This document shows, in pieces, positions 32,350 through 44,014 of a stretch of 64,000 bases of DNA. The DNA comes from Bemisia tabaci. Its lineage: Eukaryota > Arthropoda > Insecta > Hemiptera > Aleyrodidae. The notes under the pieces are model-generated. The model worked only from the letters and a program-made list of their open reading frames with translations. It was not told the origin of the DNA and made no database searches. Location of the stretch: the NCBI RefSeq assembly GCF_918797505.1, contig NC_092800.1, forward strand, positions 40,715,430-40,779,429, given 5' to 3'. The position numbers were made by a program, and so were the translations under genes. Numbering within the stretch: the stretch's first letter is position 1; every line of letters begins with the position of its first letter.

Positions 32350-33368
32350 ATGTTACCTCCTTCACTAATATTGTGAGCTGCAGGTATCTTCGGAGTTTTC
32401 AATTCCTAATAATTTCGAGGCGAAAAAAAAGAAAGAAAGAAAAAGAAGACTTTGAAACCATTCCCTGTCACTCTCTCTATGATAACGAAATACTCCAAAA
32501 CTAGTTCAAATAATTGAAGACTTTCACTCAGTTTCGTTTTTTTCTTTCTGTTTTCCCCTCAGAGTTGTATTCTAAACCTGAACGAGTTTAGTATGAATAA
32601 CCGACTGAATAAAATGCGGTTTTCTGACGCCTCGATATCAACTTAAAAATTGATGTTTCTCCGAGAAGTCTACATAATAAGGCGAATATTTCATTTACTC
32701 TCGTACGAGCGAGAAATGAGGCTTTTGCTTTGCTTCTTAACGCAGGTTTTCCACACGTGTTGATCACTTCGTCGATGCTTGATTCCAGCGGCAAAATCGC
32801 AATTATTTCATTCACGAAATTCCACAGAACATAAAACTAGCGCGGGTACTGCTTTTCTTGGAAACAGCCAAAAGTTGGCAGGTCGTTAATTCGCGCGCCG
32901 ACCGCGAGGCAGCGTTGCCGTAAGGACGCAGAATAGCGACGACATTTGTTAAAAAAAAAACTAGGAATGTGATGAAGTTTCCACGAATTTGAACGATGCA
33001 GAAAGTTACGATGTTGCAGTCAATGTTCTGGGCAAAAAATTTACTCAAAAAACAAGAAAAAAGAGCCTATCAGTCTTGTGAGTTAAAAGTTCGAACTTCT
33101 ACGTCTCGCAGGACAAAGTAACACCTAAGTGACACTTTTAGCAGACGAGACTGACGACATTGATGCTCTTCATGCTATAATCTGCAGAAAATTTACGGAA
33201 AAATTGAAAATTTCATGGGGTGTGGAGTTGTTGGGGGATTTTTGGCTCAACTAGTTGTTCATCTACCATCACTGGAAATTCGAACCAATTCGTGCGCATA
33301 GTACACCGAATTTAACTTGCTTCACTCTACTGAATCACTCAGATTGTTAGTAAGGGTATCTGAGAAAC
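32350..33368. other. Stretch without a recognisable gene
   Basis: Unique sequence with minus-strand frames of 75-78 codons (32588-33048) lacking motifs. Confidence 0.4.
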
Positions 33369-33500
33369 CACATTTTACAATAAAGAACCACTATTTCTGG
33401 CTCATTTTAGATACAACATATGAGCAGTTGATTTCCCCTGCAGATACGTGCTTTTATGGGAAAGCTAGAGATAGTGGTTCCTTATTGCAAAATGTAATCC
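33369..33500. mobile_element. Family C palindrome, copy C4
   Basis: The arms are CACATTTTACAATAAAGAAC, CACTATTTCTGGCTCA and the complement ATAGTGGTTCCTTATTGCAA, AATGTAATCC. The core is GAGCAGTTGATTTCCCCTGC, AGATACGTGCTTTTATGG. Confidence 0.85.
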
Positions 33501-33930
33501 ATATTATATCAGGGCTTATTTAGCAGCAATCCCGGCGCGAAAATCGGGCGGGATATTCGGGGCGACTCTGCAACACGGTGGCTATGGCGGTGGGTGGGTC
33601 AGGCTCTGGAAGGGGGGGGGCTGGGGGGGATCGAGTTCAAGGCGACCTGGACCCGGACAAACCCGAACCCGAATTGTGAGTTGTGAATGGTCCATGGGAT
33701 GATGAGGATGAGGATGAGGAAGGAGATAATTCAAGGTCTGCCCCGACTTGAGATGCGGTTCGCGTTTCGCGCCTCCACGCGGCCGCCGTCATTAGGAATA
33801 AAGGAATCGGCACCGTCATGGGTCCATCACTCCGCCGGTTTCGCGACCATAGGTAGATTCGGGTGTTCTCAAGGTCTCCGCGGCTATGCCGAATAACCCC
33901 CCCCCCCCCCCCCCCCCAACCAACGCCCGC
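33501..33930. other. GC-rich stretch ending in a C21 run
   Basis: Contains GGGGGGGG (33610 area), an ATGAGG-type microrepeat near 33700 and C21 at 33897-33917. The frames are compositional. Confidence 0.45.
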
Positions 33931-34756
33931 GCGGTTTCTGACAGAGAGTCCCGATGTGACTCGTGTTTGGCCGATGGCAATTAGGCGGCGGTTTCGTTGG
34001 GAGGCAGGGTGGCAAAATTTAGTGGAAAATGAAATCCTGAAATTTCTTGAAATATTTCTGAAAATATTTCGCGGTTTCTGACAAAGAAACCCGATATGAC
34101 TCGTGGTCGGCCAATGGCAAATAGGCGGCAGTTTCGTCGGGGGCGGGGTGGCAAAATTGCATGAAAATTAGAATCTTGAAATATTTTATGAAATTTCAGA
34201 TATTTTTAACAGATATTGGAAAATACCGGTTGAAATACCGGCGAAATGTAAAAATTGTGACTCTCTTCTATTTATGTGTGTTTGAGAGCAGGCTGCACAC
34301 TCTAGCCCCTGAAAAATATGAACTATTTCACAGCCTCGTAAAGATTCATGGAATATTTCACAGCATCGTGAAGTTTCATGAACTATTTCACTGAAATCTT
34401 GAGTCTTTCATTTCTCTTCGCGGCAATTTTGTGAGGAGGCACGGTGGCAAAATTTCATGAAAAATAGTATCTTGAGATTTCAGAAATGTATGAAAGATAC
34501 TGAAAAATACCGGTTGCTTTGCATGTTTTGCAAAATGTAAAAATTGTGACTTTCATCTATTTTTGAGTGTTTGAGAGCGGGCTGCACACTCTAGCCCCTG
34601 GAAATATGAAATATTTCACAGCCTCGTGAAGTTTCATTAAATATTTCACAGCCTCGTGAAGTTTCATTAAATATTTCACAGCCTCGTGAAGTTTCATGAA
34701 GTATTACACTGAAATTTCTAATCTTTCATTTCTTCCTCACGTTTCATGCCACCCTG
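33931..34756. repeat. Family I element with internal tandem duplications, copy I1
   Basis: The first part is a 140-bp tandem pair (33931-34070 and 34071 to about 34205), both with GCGGTTTCTGACARAGA, CGGCCRATGGCAAWTAGGCG and GGTGGCAAAATT. The unit is enclosed by CAGGGTGGCAAAATTT (34005) and ATGCCACCCTG (ending 34756), so these are probably its inverted ends. Inside, a longer segment (GTGACTCTCTTCTATTT, GCTGCACACTCTAGCCCCTG and on) occurs twice, about 300 bp apart. A 30-bp unit around ATTTCACAGCCTCGTGAAG, TTTCAT is repeated three times at 34614-34702. Non-coding. Confidence 0.65.
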
Positions 34757-34865
34757 TGAAAAGGTAGTGTATTTAGACGGATTTAAAGTGGATCCACAGC
34801 TTTGGCGCAATGCACACTGGGTTCCACTGATTTATTTCAAAGTTGCATCGTTTCGTCTATTTTCT

Positions 34866-35821
34866 CCCTGGTAAAAATTGGCAGTAGAATCTGTGTTTCC
34901 AAAATACCATAGACCTACGGCCGGCTGTAAGATTTCCAATAGCTTCTATAGCCGGCCACACAATTACTTATAGCCTTTTATAGCCGATGGCGGCTAAGCA
35001 ACTCACAGCCAGGCGATAAAGTGTATGCTAAACGTTACTGATTACGGATGCTAGGACTTAGTGAGTTTTTGGACCACTGCTCTCTTTTTGGGCCGTAGTA
35101 TCTTGATTTATTTTGCGAGAAAAGCTCCGTACTTTTGACGGATGCCTGCCATTCCTAATATGTTAGAGCGCCTTCAGTTTCGTATGATACTGTGCAATAC
35201 CTCTGGTGTGAAATAGTTGCTTCAAGCGCCGTGGCACGCTGCGGTGCGGCAGGCGGGCAGCCAGCGCGAGACGCGCATTGGCGCCTACAAACCTAACAGG
35301 GATACTTCACGCGTTGCGCAATGCGTGAAGTATCCCTGTTAGGTTTGTAGGCGCCAGTGCGTCGCCGCTCCGCTTTGTGTTAGGCTCTAATATTTAATGT
35401 GGCGAAGTCAGCGTTATTCAACTCATGATTTTGAAATGTTTGCACATCCTGTATGGATTATTCTCGTTTTAATTGATGAAAAAAAAATATGTATTAAAGA
35501 AAATATAACGTGTGTTTTGTAAATATTAAGGTGGTTCCGTGTCTAACTTAATGATTTCCAAAGCACACAAATTTTTACACAACTTCTTATAGCCTTTTAT
35601 AATCGATGGCGAAAAAGCAACAGCCAGACGATAAAGTGTAAATCCCGGCTACAGGAACTATAGCCCGGCTGCATAATTTTGTATCGCTTCGTATAGCCCG
35701 GCCATATGATTTTCTCCGCATTCTACAGCCAGCTTTATGATTTTCTGTAGCCTTCTTTAGCCGGCTATAAGAATTCCTACGGTATTTTGAAACGCAGCTC
35801 TTATCGTCAATTTTACTAGGG
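34866..35821 (+). mobile_element. Family H foldback element, copy H1
   Basis: The 956-bp element has ends CCCTGGTAAAAATTGGC and, at the right, CAATTTTACTAGGG. It is inverted relative to copy H2 (41873-42812), and the two match along their whole length. Both arms contain many variants of TATAGCCGGCTATAAG and CTTTTATAGCCGATGGCG, which pair across the element. The centre is an inner unit (35163-35390; ends TTAGAGCGCC and GGCTCTAA) with a perfect hairpin. It encodes nothing. A mobile foldback or MITE is likely; the superfamily is not assigned. Confidence 0.8.
35163..35390. repeat. Inner unit and 76-nt hairpin of H1
   Basis: Positions 35280-35355 read GGCGCCTACAAACCTAACAG, GGATACTTCACGC, then the complement back to GTTTGTAGGCGCC, a practically perfect stem of about 35 bp with a tiny loop at GTTGCGCAAT. 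The flank TATGATACTGTGCAATACCT is shared with the stand-alone unit at 1554-1735. If transcribed, this hairpin would be a natural Dicer substrate, but no promoter or transcript is evident. Confidence 0.8.
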
Positions 35822-35944
35822 TTGGAAAAAATCATATTTTAGTTTTAGGTTGAATCGTTTGGGAGGAATGTTCGAGCCGACGATCTAAAAAAAATCATCC
35901 AAAATATAAAAATTCAGTCGAAGGTACAGTTTCAAACGAACCAT

Positions 35945-36208
35945 CCATATCGATACATTCAACTCCCAAATCACGTAGCTCAGTTTGCGACATTGCAGAC
36001 ATACTGTCATACTTTATTCTTCGGAGGAAAAACTACGCATCATTCTTTAAAATTTCTGTGATTTTACTGCTCTGTGCAAAGTAAATTCTTTGACAACTTC
36101 ACGAAATGATGTTGATTCGCTTTCACAAAAAAACCAATTATAGAAGCGGAGATTTTTAGACACCGCAAACGAAATACGTGGTTTGGAAGAGACACCCATC
36201 GAAAAGGT
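35945..36208. repeat. Family N element, copy 2 (diverged)
   Basis: ATATCGATACATTCAACTCC, CAAATCACGTAGCTCAGTTT, GCG at the left and CCGCAAACGAAATACGTGGT, TTGGAAGAGACACCCATCGA at the right correspond to the ends of copy 1 (991-1269). A TAAAATTTCTGTGATTTTAC segment matches its middle. Confidence 0.6.
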
Positions 36209-37378
36209 ACTTTAGAATATCGGAGTGATCAACTCTACGGATTTTACTCTGATATTTCTGACGGTTTAGGTAAGCTCAAAGCTCTGCTCAAGCAGGAAAC
36301 GGATGCAAGCTGAAAAGCAGTTTAAACTGCGCGAAGCGATGTCAAAATTAAAGTAAACAAATTAATGAAAAGTGAAGCTAGTTGCGTCACATGCCGCACA
36401 ATTTTAAACTTGAGAGGTTAAGCTGAAGGTCGAAGTAGTTCCTAGCGATACGGATACCGCGTGGATTTGCTCCCATAGCTACGGAGCGAGAAAACTGTCG
36501 GGAGTCAAGTCGAAGAGTCGAAACTCCAAAAATAAAAAACTGCAGATATTACTTGGCGGGATCGAAAGAAGAGAGGAGGAAAGTATGTAAATACCAGGAA
36601 AGTTCTGAAAAGCACACGTGGCGAAAGTGTACTGGACGCGCAATTCAAATGCAAACAAATGTTGAATACTCAGATAAAAAAAAACTTCAACACACTCCTC
36701 AACACGAGGCCAGCCACGTTGTGACGTTGGGTTTTGCGGCACTGACAATCGGCAGGGGGGAAAAACTGCTCACTTTAACTCGAAAAAATGACTCACTGTA
36801 GACAAAATGCTCGTACAGTCTATACCTACGCTGTTTATGACGAGAGAAAATAATGAACTGGTAGCCCGTGAAAAACAAAAAATAAAACCAAAAAACACAA
36901 CAAGGCTAGAATGGAAATACACTGGATCAAAACTTCATGGCAGACAAGTCGAATATCCTCAATCAGAAAAAAATTCAGCCAAATGCAAAATATAAAAATC
37001 GTTCAAGATTCATTTATGATCAGGAATCTGAGAAAAAGATTTTCAATTTCTTGAAATTTTTATATCTTACGTTCAATTGAATTTTTCTGTTTGAGAATGG
37101 TGGTGGTCGACCGAGGCGTTTTGTTTATTGTGCAACTTTTACCGATTAGACTCTGTTTCTCGCAACCTGGTTTTGATGCATTAATGCATTAGGTACAGTG
37201 TTTTCAAAATCGTGCAACTTCTTTTTTTCTTTTAAAATACTGAATACATGTACAGTATTAAACTTTACACAATTATTTTCTTCTAAAATTAACAGTTTTT
37301 TGGTGTGAGATAAAAGCTATTTGCTTTTCTGGGAGATTTTTTAGATAATTGTGAAGAAGCAACAATTTTACAACACTG
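36209..37378. other. Stretch without a recognisable gene
   Basis: Unique sequence. Lys-rich + frames (36553-36995) lack motifs. Confidence 0.4.
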
Positions 37379-37415
37379 TGATCGCGTTGGTTCCTTTTTG
37401 CTAAATGCGATCCAA
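37379..37415 (-). repeat. Solo end of a family J element
   Basis: TGATCGCGTTGGTTCCTTTT, TGCTAAATGCGATCCAA matches the right end of J1 (TTGGTTCCTTTCTGCTAGAC, GCGGTCCAA). No partner end was found nearby. Confidence 0.5.
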
Positions 37416-38100
37416 CAAATTGTAAGTCTTTAAAATCCTAACTCTTGGGATACATCAGCGGATGATTCGGTTATGTTGAATCAACTGCTCCGTCTTCCGT
37501 GCGACATGAAAGTTGGAACTAATTAAGTTTTGGAAGTCAAAAGTGACCTTGCGAATTAATTGAATACGTAGGCACCCGGCACCGGGCAGAAGGCAGACAG
37601 ATGGTGCGGCGCTGCCAAATCAAACTTGTGGGAAAATTTTAAGGGGGCTGAGACAGTTCGAGTTATGAAATTAAGATACTGAAATGTGACACGTGGGAAT
37701 CTGGAACGGAGAACCAGAAACACGAAAAAGGGGTACCCTCGCTACCGTGAAGCAATTTTTCCGATTATTCGACACCCACCCACCCCTTACAGCGCGATCG
37801 CAACGCTGATAACGACACCCCATATATTTCTAAAAGAAATTGAAAAAAAAGCTTACATTTGTACCCATGAACTTCATTTGGCGAGGCAAATAAATTAAAT
37901 TCAAATATGATCGGAAAAACGAATATTTGGACTGATAAATCGGTAAATTTGTGTATTCAAGAGAAAATACAGTTGAAGAGTAATGTTGTGAAAAATACAA
38001 GTGAGAAAATTGTGTATCTTCCACGGAAAATACACTAGAAATGAATGCTGAAGGAAATTACTGGCATTCTCCGAATGCTCGCGTAGGCGAAATGGGCCCC
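37416..38100. other. Stretch without a recognisable gene
   Basis: Unique sequence with small AT-rich frames only. Confidence 0.4.
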
Positions 38101-38565
38101 ACGTGGTCGAATAGGTACTGGTATCATCGAGAAATGACACGCTCACTTTGAATACGCACAAAAAATAGCTTTCTAACAGGCGAGAAGCGGTGACTTTAAC
38201 GCCGTGTCAGTTCGCCTTCAACTTAGAGCGTAGGCAACATTCGCTCACACGTGGTCGAATAGTGGTATCATCGTGAAATGGCACGCTCACTCAAAATACG
38301 CACAAAAAAGGTTTTTTACCGGACGAGAGGACGTGACTTAAACGCCGCATGTCAGTTCGCCTTCAACTGTTAGTGTAGGCAACATAGGCTCCCAAGTGGT
38401 CGAATAGTGGTATCATCGCGAAATGGCACGCTCACTCAAAATACGCACAAAAATGGACCGGACGAGAGCAGTGACTTTAACGCCATGTCAGTTCGCCTTC
38501 AACTGTTAGAGTGGGCAACACGGGCTCCCACGTGGTCTAATAGTGGTATCATCGTGAAATATCGT
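38101..38565 (+). repeat. Tandem repeat, about 145-bp unit, just over three copies
   Basis: Units begin at 38101, 38249, 38394 and 38530 (periods 148, 145 and 136) with AMGTGGTCGAATAG. Each continues TGGTATCATCGNGAAATG, CACGCTCACTCAAAATACGC, ACAAAAA, a variable AC/GAGAG segment, GTGACTTTAACGCC, GTCAGTTCGCCTTCAACT and GTAGGCAACA. The last unit breaks off after ATCGTGAAAT. Unit length changes come from small deletions around the variable segment. Confidence 0.85.
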
Positions 38566-39384
38566 ATACGTCTGAAGTTTACCGATCACTGAAAGCGAAA
38601 AAAAACGTGTATTCACAGAAAACAGATGTGGTTTTACTTCTTAAATTAATTAATTAATCTAACGAAAATTATCGCTTTGAAAATGTCTGTCTATGAATAT
38701 TCTGGATAGAGCTTAAAAGACACTCATGGAAAATTTCAAGAAAAACTGTTGATTAACTTACGTAAAGGGAAAAAAACGAGCGAAGTTTTGAAACTTGGCG
38801 ACCGGAGGTAAAAAAATTCCAGTTCGAATCCGAAGATCGGACAACACGGGAACTACACGAACAACTCAACGTGCAGAACAGTATGAAATTAAATTATTCT
38901 AATAGCGCTGTTGTATAATGGGCTGATAGTCTGCCCTGCTGTTCAGAAAGCACACAACTTCCACCAGATTCGTATGTAAATGCGCGGCGTTCGCTTAGCG
39001 CGGCAGTAATGTGTTAATCCGCTTTTAATGTTTATCTGCCCGGTCGTGCTCGCTATCTCGCGAATTTCAATGAGTCAAGAAATTTTCCGCAACGAGACAC
39101 GTGTGGTTTATGAGAACTGACGGTGGTGGAGCAGACACCGAGTGTAGATGAGGGAATAAGTGAACACAGTTGCTTTCATAGAAGGGACGCTGAAAGTTTT
39201 AAAGTTTAGACATTTCTATTCAAATGCAAGACAGACATACCTACTAGCGTAGACACAAAAAAACGGGGAAAAAACGCAGTACTCGTCAGAGGAAATACTC
39301 GATAAAATTTGGTTTTATCAAGGAGAGGGTAATTACTCTCGTTACATGCCTATTCTAATCGAATGCTTGTGAGACGGAACCTCT
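38566..39384. other. Stretch without a recognisable gene
   Basis: Unique sequence. AGTTCGAATCC near 38822 is a lone tRNA B-box-like match without an A box or cloverleaf. Confidence 0.4.
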
Positions 39385-39650
39385 AATTAGATCGCGTTAT
39401 TAAGCAGAAAGGAACCAAGCCACATCAGTTATTGCCAGATTTGATTGGGCAATTTAACGTTTTACATGAAAACAGTTAGACGGATTTGTTAGCAAATTTC
39501 AGCATATTTTCTACACAGTGCAAAGCAAATTCTTCAAAATTTCTAAACGAATCCGCACAGACGTTCTCTTGTGAAAAATTAAATTGCCCAGTTAAATATA
39601 GCAATAGCTGATGTGGCTTGGTTCCTTTCTGCTAGACGCGGTCCAATTAT
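39385..39650. mobile_element. Family J inverted-repeat element, copy J1
   Basis: The arms are about 70 bp long. The left arm contains AAGCAGAAAGGAACCAAGCC, ACATCAGTTATTGCCAGATT and GGGCAATTTAA; the right arm is the complement (TTAAATTGCCCAGTTAAATA, GCAATAGCTGATGTGGCTTG, GTTCCTTTCTGCTAGACGCG). The interior is AT-rich. J2 at 61521-61770 shares only the outer ends. Confidence 0.8.
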
Positions 39651-41539
39651 TACCTTGTACTGGCATGACGGCAGGCAACACTGGGCAGAACTTCTGAATT
39701 ACGATGGTGGATGCAGACTGTCACTGCACTGAAGGGTTGAGAAACAGAGGGGTTGAATTGCATTGCCAAATTTCCAAGTTTCATCAGACATCTTACTTCC
39801 ATATTCATGGACAAGGGTACGTGTTATACAGCGGAAATTTCTTGTAAGTACTTCTCGTCAACTCACGGGACTAACTCACGAAACACTTCTGGATAAAAGT
39901 TACAACTTTTAATAGAAGGGAAAAAGAGAAAACGGGGAATGGTGAAAAAGCTATTTACAATTTTCTGCGTAAGTATAAAGGACTTTTTTCACTCAAATAG
40001 GAGTACACTAAAAGCTCAAGTTCGGGAGATGCAAAATTAATTCGATGATTTAAAGAAATTAATTAGGGGAAGAAAATCGTAAAATAAAAAACTTTATTAC
40101 AGACAATTTAGGGACAATTTTGCCAAATATTGCCATACCTACCCCAATACTGTCTATAATGAGATACAAATAGGTACCTACAGATTATGGCCATGAGTTA
40201 GTCTTTACATGAATTAGTTTAGAAAAGGCAATTTAAAAATTGTTCACCTACGATAGTTTAATTTCTTCCTTAAATTAATAGAACATTACGGCGAGAAACC
40301 TTCTTTGATCACTTCCCAAAACCGAAAAAAAATGAGAACGGGAAAGAATGGCAGCTGCCCGCGTGAGAGAGTAATGTTGCGAAATCGCACCGAACAAACG
40401 CGTCCATCTTGAATAATCGTTCTCACTCACGTTTGTTATCAGGAACAGATTGCCTAACCGTTGAGCAAAATTTGAAAGGCCCTAACTTTCAATTCTATTT
40501 CAAGTCGGTTCGCATTTCATTTTTGAAAATCGCGAGATCCTGGCGAAACGATTTTTCCAAGAAAGCGAAACGGACGCACGATGAGAGGCTCAGACGAGGC
40601 CGGCTTTTAATTTCACTAGTGCAATGCGTTAAGTATCTCTCGATCGACCTTGTCCTTCATCAACGTTAACATCCAAAGGAAAGTGAAAAACTCATCAACA
40701 GGCCCCCCCCCCCCCCCACGCGGAAAAAAGGGGCCGGACAACCAGCTGACGGCTGGGAAGCAGGTGAACCGGGAATTTCACGTCTCGTGGGTTTAAGGCG
40801 TGGAAAAATAAGTGGTGATGATCATACCTGGCGGTGACAGGAGAGTAATCCAGGATATTTCGGGGAGCACACACGAGATGACGGCGAAAGCGCGAAGGAC
40901 TCGGCAAGACTGGCCTAAGTGACGGGCCACGAGGAACGGAGCGGGAAGGAACGGCGAGGTCCGTGCTGAAGCGAGACAGGTCTGAACTTGGGCGCGCGAC
41001 GCGAGGGGCCGCAGTGCAGGGCTCGCGGTCCGCTGGAGGGGGAGGGGGCGAGGGGAGAGGGGGGGCAAGGGGGAGAGTATTTCATACAACCTTGGCCATG
41101 TTTGACCTTGACATTGAAGTTGCATCAGATCGATTGAGCAAAACACTGTGCGCGCGCACCTTCCACGCCCGACAACCCCCTGAGCCCCCCCGGCCAGCCC
41201 CCCCCCCCCGAGCCCCCCGCCCGCAGTGGCGACTCATCACGAATCAAAGCTGTATATTGAACAATTACTGGGCTTCTCGCGGAGCTGGTGCTGGGGCTTG
41301 CTCAAGACGGATTCGGATGAGCATCGCGCTTCGCGAGGAGCGGGTCTTCGTTTGTTGAATGATGGATGTAGGCTATAGCCAAGATGCCTACGGTGTTGCC
41401 GGCTTGAGGGTCTCTGCGCGCGGATGCAAAATTTTCTGCAGTTTTGCCGTTAAGTCTCGCGGAAAATTTTTGGACTCTTGTAAAATTGTAATACGCTTAG
41501 GACGGGGGATTTCATAAGCAAGAATAGGGGGGCGGGGAA
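39651..41539. other. Stretch without a recognisable gene
   Basis: 39651-40690 is AT-rich. 40690-41350 is GC-rich with C15 (40703-40717), G-rich and C-rich blocks (41040-41075, 41167-41220) and many CpG, giving Arg/Gly- and Pro-rich frames on both strands that I do not support. The + frame 40409-40669 (86 codons) has no motif. Confidence 0.4.
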
Positions 41540-41833
41540 CGGTGGCATGAAACGTAAGCAGGAATGAACGATTGGAAATTTCAGTGAAATATTTCATGAA
41601 ATTTCAGAGAAATATTGCATGAAATTTGACTAGGGTGTGAAATATTTCATGTTTTGGAGGAGCAAGAGTATGCAACCCGCATTCAAACACATATAGAAGA
41701 AAGTCATAATTTTTACATTTTGAGAAATATAAAAAGGAATCGGCACTTGTCAATTATCTTTCATAAATTTCTGAAATTTCATGAAATACTGCACGTGAAA
41801 TGTCAAGATTTTTCATGACATTTGGCCACCCTG
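41540..41833 (-). repeat. Family I element, copy I2 (inverted, short)
   Basis: Bounded by GGTGGCATGAAACG at the left and TTTGGCCACCCTG at the right. Inside, GTGAAATATTTCATG, AAAGTCATAATTTTTACATT and GAGCAAGAGTATGCAACC correspond in reverse to parts of I1. It lacks the duplicated segments of I1. Confidence 0.6.
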
Positions 41834-41872
41834 GGCCGGGGAGCCAGGTCCCACCCCCCACAAATCTACTTT

Positions 41873-42812
41873 CCCTGGTAAAAATTGGCGATAGGAGCTG
41901 CGTTTCAAAATACCGTTAGAGTTCTTATAGCCAACTAAAGGAGGCTATTGAAAATCATATAGCTGGCTGTAGAAAGCGGAGCAAATCATATAGACGGGCC
42001 ATACGAAGCTATGAAAAAGTATACAGTCGGGCCGTATACAGTAGTTGCTATCGCCGGGCTGTACACTTTATCGCCATTGGCTATAAGAGGCCATAAGAAA
42101 TTGTGCAGAAATTCGTGTGCTTTGGAAATCATTAAGTTTGATACGAAACTACCTCAATATTTACAAAACACACATTATATTTTCCTTTAAAACACATTTT
42201 TTTTCATCAATTAAAATGAGAATAATCCATACAGAGTGTGCACACATTTCAAAATCATGAGTTGAAAAACGCTGACTTCGCCACGTTAAATATTAGAGCC
42301 TAACACAAAGCGGAGCGGCGACGCACTGGCGCCTACAAACCTAACAGGGATACTTCACGCATTGCGCAACGCGTGAAGTATCCCTGTTAGGTTTGTAGGC
42401 ACCAATGCGCGTTTCGCACTCTCTACCCGCCCGCCGCGCCGCAGCGTGCCACGGCGGTTAAAGCAAATATTTCACACCAGAGGTATTGCACAGTATCATG
42501 AGAAATAGGAGGCGCTCCAAATCATTAAGAATGACAGGCATCCTTCAAAAGTACGGAGCTCTCCTTGTAAGATAAATCAAGATACTCCGGCACAAAAAGA
42601 GAGCGGTAGTCCAAAAACTCACGAAGTCCTAGTATCCGTATTTTGTAACGTTTAGCATAAACTTTATCGTCTGGCTGTTGCTTAATCGTCATCGGCTATA
42701 AAAGGCTATAAGAAATTGTACAGCCGGCTACAGGAGCTATTGGAAATCTTACAGCCGGCTTTAGGTCTATGGTATTTTGGAACACAGATTCTACTGCCAA
42801 TTTTTACCAGGG
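41873..42812 (-). mobile_element. Family H foldback element, copy H2
   Basis: The 940-bp inverted relative of H1 has ends CCCTGGTAAAAATTGGCGAT and GCCAATTTTTACCAGGG. It contains the same TATAGCCGGC variants in the arms, the AATATTAGAGCCTAACACAA boundary of the inner unit, and the central hairpin. H1 and H2 in opposite orientation 6 kb apart could recombine to invert the DNA between them. Confidence 0.8.
42328..42403. repeat. 76-nt hairpin of H2
   Basis: GGCGCCTACAAACCTAACAG, GGATACTTCACGC and its complement back to GTTTGTAGGCACC. It differs from the H1 hairpin only at the loop (CATTGCGCAACG) and one outer base. Confidence 0.85.
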
Positions 42813-44014
42813 TTGCCTCTTTCAGGAAATGTGAGGGGTTTTGCTAGATTAATAGGTGACGTACCTTTCACCTTTCATAGTGGAATTGGGTTCATTTTTG
42901 GTCGAAAACACCTTAAAATTGCTCCGGAGACGACTCAATTTTTCAAAATTTTCCGGGTAGGCCCATTGGACGCACTTGTGAAGCAAGGCGAATTCTCAGA
43001 ACGCTCCTTTAAAGCTAGAAGAGTCCCGTAGACGTAGGCAGACCAATGGTTATGGTCCTAACATCCCTCAACATGAGCTATTTACATGCCGGCTAGAGGA
43101 CCGCGGCTAAAATATGAACTTGAAACTCGGCAACAGGGCTTTGTGGGTCAGGGGAACTTCCCTCAATCTTCATCATGTAATCTTTGGAATGTAATAAAAT
43201 TTCCGTGCCGAAAAGTACATATTGTGGGCGTGTCCTCTTAAAAAGCGAACCAATAAAGGAGCCAGTCGAAAAAATCACTTTCACTGTTTTTACTGCTAGG
43301 ACTTCTTGTTGGTTCTCTATTGATTGGCTGCTATTTTAGAATTACCGAGTGACTACGGAAGAAAGGAGGGTGGGAGAGGGCCAGATCTATTCCTATGCCT
43401 TTATTAGCAAAAAAATAAAAAGCAAACCAGATATTTTTATGGCCTTGACCCCAGTTTAAGCTTGTTGTTCCTTCCTCTAAGTTTCTAATTTCTCGTTTTC
43501 TCTCTTTTTTTCTGTTCATTTTATATTTATTAAGTATCCATTGTAACAGCCGCCCATAAAAATTTTTATTGGAAAAAAGTGTTCGTAATAATATGAAACA
43601 ATTTTAAAGACAGAGGAAAATTTAAAAAAATCACAGCTAACTATTTCCTCATTCATAAAATTAGGTTTTCTCCACAAGGAATGTTCGTTTACTTGTAATT
43701 GTGGGTATTGAGTTAACCTGGAGCTTAAGTTTGAGTTTCCCCGCAGCCCCGCTCTGAATCTGAGAGATTTCGTTAAGAGGAAAAATATGAAAATAATTCT
43801 CGCCTAATAATGTCAGTTCTCACTAGTATACTTATCGCCCAGGTATTGAGAGGTGCATTTAAATCCATGATTATTTTTCTTTCCTTGACAAGTTCATTTT
43901 CTAAAAAAGCAATCTGCCCGGTTTTCAAAGTCTAAAGAATAACTTGACCATTGTGTAAATAGCTCATTACATTTCTGTCTGGAGGTTCAAACATTCAGTG
44001 GGAGAAGAATATTC
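42813..44014. other. Stretch without a recognisable gene
   Basis: The 84-codon + frame 42777-43031 starts inside H2 and has no motif. The rest is AT-rich. TTTCCCCGCAG at 43737-43747 is a good-looking acceptor but no convincing exon follows. Confidence 0.35.

Noticed and set aside
36553..36995. Lys-rich 62- and 82-codon frames
   Set aside because: A-rich DNA, no motif, no splice support.
38101..38565. CRISPR array
   Set aside because: Units are contiguous 136-148-bp tandem repeats without short repeats and unique spacers, and the DNA is eukaryotic in character.
38800..38830. tRNA gene suggested by AGTTCGAATCC
   Set aside because: No A box at the right distance and no cloverleaf pairing.
40793..41358. 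117- and 131-codon frames
   Set aside because: Same reason: GC-rich tract with G and C runs, frames open on both strands, no domain.
34866..42812. Segmental inverted duplication of a larger region
   Set aside because: Similarity is confined to the H elements; the flanks of H1 and H2 do not match beyond separate I elements.
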